Shown here: piece after piece, positions 35,803 to 40,753 of the stretch
How positions within the stretch are numbered: position 1 is the first letter of the stretch
Layout of the letters: each line of letters opens with the position of its first letter
DNA from: Enterococcus viikkiensis
GTDB taxonomy: Bacteria > Bacillota > Bacilli > Lactobacillales > Enterococcaceae
Direction: 5' to 3'
NCBI RefSeq assembly: GCF_005405345.1
Contig: NZ_BJDW01000022.1
Location: forward strand, 1 to 40,753
DNA length: 40,753 nt
Position numbers and translations under genes: made by a program
The notes under the pieces: generated by a model
Databases searched by the model: none
Told to the model about the DNA's origin: nothing
Seen by the model: the letters and a program-made list of their open reading frames with translations, nothing else

Positions 35803-36960
35803 ATGTATAAAACAAATGAAGAAATCATCGTCATTCAAGCAAAAGCAATCACCCCTATCCCAACTGGAGTGGTTTTCTGGTCGCATGACAAAGGTACCGC
35901 TAAAATGCTTTTTCAACTGCAAAAGGATTATGTTAATCAAACGTTGTCCGAAGGAACAATTGTTCCAATTTGCTTAGATTTTGTTGGCGGCCGCCACATT
36001 TATCATGCGATAATCGAAGATGCGATAAACGGAATTGTGTCTATCGTGTTAGAAGATAATATTTTAGGTTATGTCGGGCGTGTAGAGGGGTCAATTTATA
36101 TTGAGTTACCTGATTCGCGATCGTTAGACACTGCTGGACGTTTTACCTTTGACATCAAGCGAAGCCCGATTGATTTAAATACGCCTGAATTAGATGACTA
36201 CTACTGGCAAGGTTTCAATCAGATTATGGATCAATATCACGAGACGTCTAATAAATTATTTGATGATTTAAACAACACGCAAGTTAAATTGAATGAAATT
36301 TTTAACGCAATTGAAGAAAATAAGGTTCTTTTAAAAAGCGAGGCAGATATCTTTTTTGCCAAAAAAACAGATTTAACTAAAGAAAATATCGGTTTAGGAA
36401 ACGTTGATAACTTTACCACGGCCACGCAGGCTGAAGCTGAAGCGGGAACAGCTACTAATAAGTTCATGACACCTGCTTTAGTATTTAAAGCAATCGCAAA
36501 ATGGGTACAAGGCAAGTTTGTTTCTGCGACTGGTAACGAAACTATTTTAGGAACAAAGAATTTTCAAGACGGGCTTCAAACTGGCGGATTAGGTGTCCAG
36601 GCGGGAATGATTGAGCGAGCTATTACAGATGCAGACCGTAGTGATACAACCAATGTGAAAGAGGTTAATGGGAAATTTTTCAGAATAGGAAATATCGTGA
36701 TTCTGACAATGGGTTACAATTGTGACAATTACCCGAGTGCGGCAACCGAAACACGTTGGATTGTTAAAGTTCCGGATGGTTTCAAAAGGGATCAAGAATA
36801 CCCAGCTCAGACGTCCTTATCAATCACTAGAAATGCTTCGCAACCGTCAGATGCTCGTGCGTATTTAAGCCAAGCTTCTATGATTTGCGCTCGTTCTGGT
36901 AATGGAAACTCTTATATATCAGGTGTGTGGGCAACTAAAGATCCATGGCCATCTAACTAA
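35803..36960 (+). CDS. BppU-type baseplate upper protein with receptor-binding-like C-terminus
   Basis: This 385-aa protein has an N-terminal BppU domain (AITPIPTGVVFWSHDKGTAK, MLFQLQKDYVNQTLSEGTIV, GYVGRVEGSIYIELPD, FTFDIKRSPIDL), a helical stalk (about 135-185), a short LTKENIGLGNVDN phage-tail segment, and a C-terminal ~105-residue domain closely related to that of the upstream protein (GFKRDQEYPAQ, NASQPSDARAYLSQAS, GNGNSYISGVWATKD). It is likely the docking platform and adhesin. GGAGGGGG precedes the ATG. Confidence 0.88.
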   Translation: MYKTNEEIIVIQAKAITPIPTGVVFWSHDKGTAKMLFQLQKDYVNQTLSEGTIVPICLDFVGGRHIYHAIIEDAINGIVSIVLEDNILGYVGRVEGSIYIELPDSRSLDTAGRFTFDIKRSPIDLNTPELDDYYWQGFNQIMDQYHETSNKLFDDLNNTQVKLNEIFNAIEENKVLLKSEADIFFAKKTDLTKENIGLGNVDNFTTATQAEAEAGTATNKFMTPALVFKAIAKWVQGKFVSATGNETILGTKNFQDGLQTGGLGVQAGMIERAITDADRSDTTNVKEVNGKFFRIGNIVILTMGYNCDNYPSAATETRWIVKVPDGFKRDQEYPAQTSLSITRNASQPSDARAYLSQASMICARSGNGNSYISGVWATKDPWPSN

Positions 36961-36976
36961 ATAGGAGGGATTTTTA

Positions 36977-37315
36977 ATGAAAACAATTTATAAAGTATTA
37001 TATCCAATCGGTTACGAAGAACACGAAGTAGCAGATGATTTTCCAGTATTATTACCTTTTGTGGAAGTTGCTCCACTGGAACTAGAAAATCCACAATCAC
37101 AATTCTTCAACTTTGCAGAGAATAAATGGGAACAGGCGATTATTCAAGATTATTCTAAGAAACTTGAATTGCTGGAAAATCTGTCTACAGGTTTGCAAGC
37201 TGAGAATGAACGTCTAGCTGAAACAGTTGCACTTCAAGATACGCAATTAACAGACACACAACTAGCGCTTGCGGAAGTTTATGAAATGTCAGTGCCGCTT
37301 TCTAAGGAGGTTTAA
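36977..37315 (+). CDS. Small tail-accessory protein
   Basis: This 112-aa protein has an N-terminal beta part (TIYKVLYPIGYEEHEVADDF) and a C-terminal coiled coil (YSKKLELLENLSTGLQAENE). This type is common directly after baseplate genes in Gram-positive siphophages. TAGGAGGG precedes the ATG. Function unknown. Confidence 0.7.
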   Translation: MKTIYKVLYPIGYEEHEVADDFPVLLPFVEVAPLELENPQSQFFNFAENKWEQAIIQDYSKKLELLENLSTGLQAENERLAETVALQDTQLTDTQLALAEVYEMSVPLSKEV

Positions 37316-37317
37316 CT

Positions 37318-37431
37318 ATGATAAATATTTATGTCAGTCTTATCCAGAAAGGCCTGAAGACTATTGAAGAAGTTCCTAGAACAATCAGAAATGAAGTACA
37401 AGCAATCCTTGATGCAGAAACTGCGGATTAG
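37318..37431 (+). CDS. CD1375-family small protein, copy 1
   Basis: This 37-aa protein (begins MINIYVSLIQKGLKTIEEVP) is related to the next gene (MAVVYATLIIKGKKTIEQVP). The pattern (V/I)Y..LI..G.KTIE.VP...R..V..IL is typical of CD1375/XkdX-like miniproteins between baseplate and lysis genes. AAGGAGG precedes ATG 37318. Its 3' end is built into a terminator hairpin. Confidence 0.78.
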   Translation: MINIYVSLIQKGLKTIEEVPRTIRNEVQAILDAETAD

Positions 37432-37445
37432 GATTGCTTTTTATT
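37401..37445 (+). terminator. Intrinsic terminator inside the end of the first CD1375-type gene
   Basis: AGCAATCC (37401-37408) and GGATTGCT (37431-37438) form a perfect 8-bp stem around a 22-base loop, followed by TTTTATTT. The stem includes the stop codon region of the 37-aa gene and precedes the ribosome site of the next gene. Confidence 0.65.
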
Positions 37446-37468
37446 TGCTCAGAAAGGAGGTGGAAGAA

Positions 37469-37594
37469 ATGGCCGTAGTATATGCGACTTTAATTATTAA
37501 AGGCAAGAAAACGATCGAACAAGTACCTGATCTAATCCGCGAACAAGTGAGAGAAATCTTACTGGATATGGATTTACCAGAATTGGCAGGGTAG
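37469..37594 (+). CDS. CD1375-family small protein, copy 2
   Basis: This 41-aa protein (begins MAVVYATLIIKGKKTIEQVP, ends DMDLPELAG) starts at ATG 37469, eight bases after AAAGGAGG. It is a tandem paralogue of the preceding gene. The unit gene-plus-terminator is also repeated (terminator at 37593). Confidence 0.78.
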   Translation: MAVVYATLIIKGKKTIEQVPDLIREQVREILLDMDLPELAG

Positions 37595-37620
37595 CACACT
37601 TTCGAGTGTGCTTTTATTTT
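37593..37620 (+). terminator. Intrinsic terminator before the holin gene
   Basis: AGCACACT (37593-37600) and AGTGTGCT (37604-37611) form a perfect stem with loop TTC, followed by TTTATTTTT. It separates tail and lysis genes. Confidence 0.85.
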
Positions 37621-37644
37621 TGGGAGAAAAGGAAGGTATTTTTG

Positions 37645-38079
37645 ATGAAACTACTGGTTTTAATATCGGGAGGAACGATTATGAATTACTTATTTGGTGG
37701 TAGTGTGCCAATCATGGGCGTTTATTTGACCATGGTAGGTTTGGATATTGTAACAGGTTATATCAAAGCAATGAAAAGCCATAGCTGGAAGTCGGCAATT
37801 AATTTGGTGGGTTTGCTGACTAAATTTGTTACTTTTGGAACGATCATTTGTGCGGCGGCTTTGGATAAATTGGCGCCAATTTTGGGAGTCTCTTTGCCAA
37901 TTAATGTGGCATTAATTTGGACGGTTCTTTTGATTGTCTATGAAATTGGATCGATTCTTGAAAATGCGCATGACTTTGGCCTGAAAGTGGCGTGGCTACA
38001 ACGCTGGCTACAAGTCTTTGAGGATGACGCAGAAGATAAAGCTCCGAAAAATAAGGAGGAAGTAAATGAAAAAGAATAA
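37645..38079 (+). CDS. Holin (phage holin family 4 type)
   Basis: This 144-aa membrane protein has about three to four hydrophobic helices ([77 protein letters not shown]) and a charged C-terminal tail ([19 protein letters not shown]). This is the phage_holin_4 pattern (DIVTGYIKA...S...GL..K). It forms the membrane lesion that times lysis. ATG 37645 lies eight bases after AAAGGAAGG; the in-frame upstream GTG at 37606 lies in the terminator. It overlaps the endolysin by 14 bp. Confidence 0.9.
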   Translation: MKLLVLISGGTIMNYLFGGSVPIMGVYLTMVGLDIVTGYIKAMKSHSWKSAINLVGLLTKFVTFGTIICAAALDKLAPILGVSLPINVALIWTVLLIVYEIGSILENAHDFGLKVAWLQRWLQVFEDDAEDKAPKNKEEVNEKE

Positions 38080-39334
38080 GATCGTGTTGAGCCTAATTGC
38101 GGCTCTTTTTTTATTTCCTGTTTTTCCGTCAAGTGTGAATGCTGCTAAAGGCGATCAAGGGGTAGATTGGGCTGTTTATCAAGGTGGACAAGGACAATTT
38201 GGTTATGCTCACGATAAGTTTTCCATTTCTCAAATCGGGGGATACAATGCTGGCGGTCTTTACGATCAATGGACGTATAAATCGCAAGTAGCATCCACAA
38301 TCGCTCAAGGGAAACGTGCTCATACTTACATCTGGTACGACACTTGGGGTAGCATGAGCATTGCTAAAACAACGATGGATTATTTCTTGCCAAAAATCCA
38401 GACTCCAAAAGGCAGTATTGTGGCGCTGGATTTTGAACATGGAGCAAGCTCTAATAAGCAAGCAAATACCGACACGATTCTTTACGGTATGCGACGAATC
38501 AAAGCCGCCGGCTACACGCCAATGTACTATTCTTACAAACCGTTCACACTACAGTACGTAAATTATCAGCAGATCATTGCTGAGTTTCCTAACTCGCTTT
38601 GGATGGCGGCGTATCCGAATTACAATGTAACACCGTCGCCTGTATGGAGTGTTTTCCCATCGATGGAAGGCGTAGCGATCTATCAATTCACGTCAACATA
38701 CGTGGCTGGTGGATTAGATGGTAACGTCGATCTGACAGGTATCACTGATAACGGATATACGAAACATAATCAACCTGAAACAACACCGCCAGCTGTAGAA
38801 GAAGGACAAGAGGCTAACGATACGCCTAAGAATGACATCAAAGCTGGATTCAAAGTGAAAGTGAACTTCTCAGCGTCAACGTGGGCAACTGGTCAAGCTA
38901 TCCCAGCATTTATTAAAGGGAATAGTTACACGGTTCAAGAAGTATCTGGATCTAAGGTCTTGTTAGGTGGAGTCATGAGCTGGATCAACAAGAAAGATGT
39001 TGAGATTGTTCAAACGACAAGCACAGCACCTTCCACAGCAAATATCCATGTAGTGCAAAGTGGTGAAACGTTGAGTGGCATTGCTTCTAAATATAGAACA
39101 ACGTATCAAAGTCTAGCTAGCTTGAATGGCTTGGGTAATCCTAATTACATTTATGCGGGGCAACAATTGAAAGTTAATGGTACAGCTTCGGCCACTCGTA
39201 GTTATACCGTTCGAAGCGGTGATAATTTATCATCAATCGCTTCGAAACTAGGTACAACATATCAAGCACTGGCACAAAAAAACGGACTATCAAACCCGAA
39301 TTTGATTTATCCAGGTCAAAATTTAGCGTATTAA
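38066..39334 (+). CDS. Endolysin: secreted GH25 muramidase with SH3 and two LysM domains
   Basis: This 422-aa lysin has a signal peptide ([20 protein letters not shown]..., cleavage near Ala26/27), then a GH25 lysozyme domain (~29-225) with Asp34 in GVDWAVYQG, Asp92 in IWYDTW and Asp122/Glu124 in ALDFEHG. An SH3_5-like wall-binding domain (~258-315) follows, then LysM1 (327-370) and LysM2 (379-422), both with the SG(E/D).L..IA pattern. It cuts the glycan backbone of peptidoglycan. The signal peptide implies Sec export, so lysis may be controlled by membrane energisation through the holin. AAGGAGG precedes the ATG. Architecture is typical for Enterococcus phages. Confidence 0.95.
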   Translation: MKKNKIVLSLIAALFLFPVFPSSVNAAKGDQGVDWAVYQGGQGQFGYAHDKFSISQIGGYNAGGLYDQWTYKSQVASTIAQGKRAHTYIWYDTWGSMSIAKTTMDYFLPKIQTPKGSIVALDFEHGASSNKQANTDTILYGMRRIKAAGYTPMYYSYKPFTLQYVNYQQIIAEFPNSLWMAAYPNYNVTPSPVWSVFPSMEGVAIYQFTSTYVAGGLDGNVDLTGITDNGYTKHNQPETTPPAVEEGQEANDTPKNDIKAGFKVKVNFSASTWATGQAIPAFIKGNSYTVQEVSGSKVLLGGVMSWINKKDVEIVQTTSTAPSTANIHVVQSGETLSGIASKYRTTYQSLASLNGLGNPNYIYAGQQLKVNGTASATRSYTVRSGDNLSSIASKLGTTYQALAQKNGLSNPNLIYPGQNLAY

Positions 39335-39339
39335 AAAAG

Positions 39340-39371
39340 GCCCTCTACGATTTCGTAGGGGGCTTATTTTT
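39340..39371 (+). terminator. Strong terminator after endolysin
   Basis: GCCCTCTACGA (39340-39350) and TCGTAGGGGGC (39353-39363) form an 11-bp stem with one G-U pair, followed by TTATTTTTG. It ends the late operon. A related hairpin recurs at 40409-40440 beyond the accessory genes. Confidence 0.93.
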
Positions 39372-39414
39372 GTTTTGAACTCTTTTTTATCAGACATTAC
39401 AATTGAATTAACCT

Positions 39415-39452
39415 ATATCGTCCTGCCGTAGGTTCGAATCTACAGGGTACAT
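39415..39452 (+). other. Degenerate tRNA 3' (T-arm) remnant
   Basis: GTAGGTTCGAATCTAC (39428-39443) carries a perfect T-loop (GGTTCGAATC) but lacks one C needed for the normal 5-bp T-stem (GTAGG/CCTAC). It is followed by AGGGTACA, like an acceptor 3' strand. No D-arm, anticodon arm or matching 5' acceptor strand is upstream. It looks like a relic of a tRNA gene. Confidence 0.45.
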
Positions 39453-39501
39453 AGAATAAGCAAAATAATGTTTAACTTTTGATAAGAGAGTTATAATAGA
39501 C

Positions 39502-39530
39502 TTGAAATAACCTTTAAATCCTAGTATGAT
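39502..39530 (+). promoter_or_regulatory. Promoter of the GNAT toxin-like cassette
   Basis: TTGAAA (39502-39507) and TATGAT (39525-39530) are exactly 17 bp apart, 39 bp before the first gene of the cassette. A second -10-like TATAAT (39492-39497) lies upstream. The cassette is thus independently transcribed. Confidence 0.75.
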
Positions 39531-39569
39531 ATTAAACATATTTATATTGTTAGACGGGGGATGATTTTG

Positions 39570-39749
39570 ATGCGTTTAGATTTAAAGAGAGATCCTTTAA
39601 TAGTCGTTCGTAATCCAAATCAATACAAAGACATTAAACAATTGGTATCTAATCAGAAAAAAAGTCTACTAAATGAAGATGATTATAAGAAAAGTGTAGA
39701 GAAGGCAGCGGCCCGTTTTGAAAAGGTTGCATTTGACTTTGATAGATGA
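39570..39749 (+). CDS. Putative antitoxin-like partner of the GNAT protein
   Basis: This 59-aa basic protein (begins MRLDLKRDPLIVVRNPNQYK) starts at ATG 39570, nine bases after GGGGG; the ATG at 39561 abuts that ribosome site. Its stop overlaps the GNAT start (ATGA). A promoter-small gene-overlap-GNAT arrangement matches TacA/TacT-type toxin-antitoxin operons. However, it lacks an obvious ribbon-helix-helix (DUF1778) and is shorter than TacA (about 90 aa). The C-terminal EKAAARFEKVAFDFDR helix could wrap the toxin. Antitoxin function is inferred from context only. Confidence 0.6.
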   Translation: MRLDLKRDPLIVVRNPNQYKDIKQLVSNQKKSLLNEDDYKKSVEKAAARFEKVAFDFDR

Positions 39750-40312
39750 TAAAAAAAATATTTTATAACTCATCAATTGTTTCAAATAGAATAATAAGAC
39801 AGTTTAATTGTGGAAATCCAAGATTAAATATTTTTTTTATAGATGAAGCTGCTGAAAGCGAAAGATGTGGTATAGGAAATACCACATTTTTTTATGATGA
39901 TGTCGATGAAAGAGTCATAGGATACTTTACTGTTTCTTTTCGTAGAATTAATATAAAAGAATATTCGGGTTATCCTTCATTTGAAAGAGTATTTATAAAT
40001 GATTTTATAAATACATTAAAGGTAGAGCAATTCCCTGTATTTGAAATAATGCGGTTCGCTGTTGATGTAGACTATCAAAATAAAAATGTTGGCACATCAA
40101 TGATGTTAGAGATTTACAAAGATATCATGGATTTCAGGCTAAAATACAATTTGCCTGTAAATAATATTTTTATTGAGTCCCTTTATGATGCAACAGAATT
40201 TTATGTGAATTTAGGATTTGAATTTATGAAAAATTCAGATAATCAGGAAATGCTAGAATCTTATCCTATGATGATAAATCTTGAAAAAATCAGTTCAATA
40301 CTATACGCCTAA
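39746..40312 (+). CDS. GNAT-family acetyltransferase, TacT-like toxin candidate
   Basis: This 188-aa GNAT protein shows TacT/AtaT-type toxin marks: FNCGNPRLNIFFIDEA (20-35, equivalent to the FDCGN..LN motif), DERVIGYFTVS (54-64), MRFAVDVDYQNKNVGTSMML with the acetyl-CoA loop (102-121, one Gly replaced by Asn114), and ATEFYVNLGFEF with the probable catalytic Tyr153. Known members acetylate aminoacyl-tRNA and halt translation. Here it sits in an AT-rich independent unit between terminators at the phage end, so it is probably expressed in the lysogen as a stability or defence cassette. A non-toxin acetyltransferase is the alternative. Confidence 0.8.
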   Translation: MIKKIFYNSSIVSNRIIRQFNCGNPRLNIFFIDEAAESERCGIGNTTFFYDDVDERVIGYFTVSFRRINIKEYSGYPSFERVFINDFINTLKVEQFPVFEIMRFAVDVDYQNKNVGTSMMLEIYKDIMDFRLKYNLPVNNIFIESLYDATEFYVNLGFEFMKNSDNQEMLESYPMMINLEKISSILYA

Positions 40313-40320
40313 AATCTAAA

Positions 40321-40350
40321 AGACCCTAGCACTCGCTAAGGTCTTTTTTT
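40321..40350 (+). terminator. Terminator of the GNAT cassette
   Basis: AGACC-C-TAGC (40321-40330) pairs with GCTA-A-GGTCT (40335-40344), with one mismatch, followed by a run of T. It closes the toxin-like operon. Confidence 0.85.
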
Positions 40351-40408
40351 ATATTGCAATTTATAATACTATTAAACCCAGAATAAGTTTTCTTTGTAAC
40401 ACTGGAGA

Positions 40409-40440
40409 CCCTCTACTTTTTAGTAGGGAGCTTTGTTTTT
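40409..40440 (+). terminator. Second rightward terminator, related to the lysin terminator
   Basis: CTCTACT (40411-40417) and AGTAGGG (40422-40428) form a stem followed by AGCTTTGTTTTTT. The sequence CCCTCTAC...GTAGGG.GCTT is shared with 39340-39371, suggesting that both came from one ancestral lysis terminator. Confidence 0.7.
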
Positions 40441-40470
40441 TCACGCCATTTAAATATTTTGCATATTGTC

Positions 40471-40504
40471 AAATAAAAAAATACCTTCTCAAAAAGAGAA
40501 GGTA
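40471..40504 (-). terminator. Leftward terminator (likely ends integrase transcript on the circle)
   Basis: TACCTTCTC-AAAAA-GAGAAGGTA (40482-40504) is a perfect 9-bp hairpin. On the minus strand it is followed by seven T. On the circular molecule the next leftward gene is the integrase, so this would end its transcript after attP. The remainder of 40313-40753 holds only terminators, an arm-like repeat and the end repeat; I see no convincing gene there. Confidence 0.8.
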
Positions 40505-40603
40505 CGTAAATTAAATAATTATCTGTTCAAACTCCATCATAATTTTTGTTTTCCCTATGAACCAACGTTCATTTTTATAAAGCGAACAAATTATTAAGAA
40601 TGA

Positions 40604-40619
40604 AAAAGGGGCAGAAAAG
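40604..40619 (+). repeat. 16-bp direct repeat beside attP (candidate integrase arm site), copy 2
   Basis: This is the second exact copy of AAAAGGGGCAGAAAAG (first at 134-149). The following bases are also similar (AGGCAAATG here, GTGCATGAG there). Confidence 0.5.
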
Positions 40620-40676
40620 AGGCAAATGTTTGCTAATGTTATCAAATAATGGCGAATATTCTGTATAAATTGAACG

Positions 40677-40753
40677 ACAAAAACGTTGATTTGACAGTAT
40701 TTTAGAACATTTGTTTCGTAGTAATCCAACTAAGTGGGATCCGGCATGTGTCT
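40677..40753. repeat. 77-bp exact terminal direct repeat, right copy
   Basis: This is identical to bases 1-77. Joining the two copies gives a circle of 40,676 bp in which the accessory cassette abuts the integrase gene across the attP region. Confidence 0.95.

Larger units (their letters stand above)
1..40753. mobile_element. Complete temperate siphophage (prophage-type) genome
   Basis: The gene order is the standard one for integrating siphophages of Lactobacillales: leftward integrase, immunity lipoprotein and repressor, then rightward early, replication, late regulator, packaging, head, tail and lysis genes, and finally an accessory cassette. Every essential module is present. The exact 77-base repeat at the two ends indicates either a circular molecule or an att-to-att prophage. 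Three small lesions (5791-5953, 14332-14445, 17464-17773) leave it open whether the phage is fully functional. Confidence 0.93.

Noticed and set aside
39415-39452. Functional tRNA gene
   Set aside because: Only the T-loop half is present, the T-stem is one base short, and no acceptor, D or anticodon arm could be found upstream.
40511-40729. 72-aa minus-strand frame at the right end
   Set aside because: It extends into the attP/end repeat, has no ribosome site and has antisense-like composition. The hairpin after it is better explained as the integrase transcript terminator.
1-40753. CRISPR array or anti-CRISPR locus
   Set aside because: No regularly spaced direct repeats with unique spacers were seen, and no protein could be matched to a known anti-CRISPR.

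Overview
The window is a complete temperate siphophage genome (prophage type) from a low-GC Gram-positive host. Enterococcus or a close Lactobacillales relative is most likely, judging from the ArpU-family late regulator, the Ltp-type lipoprotein, the GH25-SH3-LysM endolysin, the BppU-type baseplate protein and the AT-rich codon use. The first 77 bases recur exactly as the last 77 bases, so the unique genome is about 40,676 bp. A 77-base overlap at the literal ends is what a circular DNA assembled with k=77 would give. It could also be an attL/attR pair, although that would be long for an att core.

Layout. Leftward lysogeny block (159-2587): tyrosine integrase, Ltp-like superinfection-exclusion lipoprotein, CI-type repressor. 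Rightward early and replication block (2744-15238): Cro-like protein, DUF3102 and ParB-like proteins, small genes, ERF annealing protein, HNHc nuclease, replisome organizer with a candidate iteron origin, DnaB helicase split by an intein, VRR-NUC nuclease, SSB, two methyltransferase-like proteins, several small proteins and an ArpU-family regulator. An unusual 1.2-kb stretch follows (15239-16425). It holds two strongly structured, apparently noncoding RNA segments, a 57-aa gene and an opposite-strand gene with its own promoter. Packaging and head (16426-24471): small proteins, a frameshifted HNH gene, candidate cos, TerS, TerL, portal, ClpP-like protease, capsid and connectors. Tail (24544-37594): tail tube, HeH protein, gpG/gpGT, a 2137-aa tape measure with two cell-wall hydrolase domains, Dit, Tal, a beta-helix tail protein and a BppU-like protein. 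Lysis (37645-39334): holin and secreted endolysin. Accessory tail-end cassette (39372-40440): a GNAT toxin-like gene with a small partner, flanked by two related terminators.

Most noteworthy observations. (1) Both the major capsid and the tail tube gene end just before an open -1 frame. The two frames encode related ~20-aa tails (SP-V-V-PT-GATIAL), and the capsid gene has a textbook GGGAAAA slippery site at its stop, so programmed -1 frameshifting probably adds the same kind of C-terminal tag to both. With gpG/gpGT this makes three such sites. (2) Two ornate structured RNAs lie between arpU and the packaging genes, one with an H-type pseudoknot and one ending in an intrinsic terminator. (3) A class 3 (WCT) intein with a LAGLIDADG endonuclease sits exactly inside the Walker A motif of DnaB. 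(4) A methyltransferase-like protein ends in a canonical beta-clamp-binding QLSLF. (5) A TacT-like GNAT toxin is paired with an unrecognised 59-aa protein.

Three genes carry lesions (5791-5953, 14332-14445, 17464-17773). These may be real decay, sequencing error or recoding. All calls come from reading the sequence; no database search was run.
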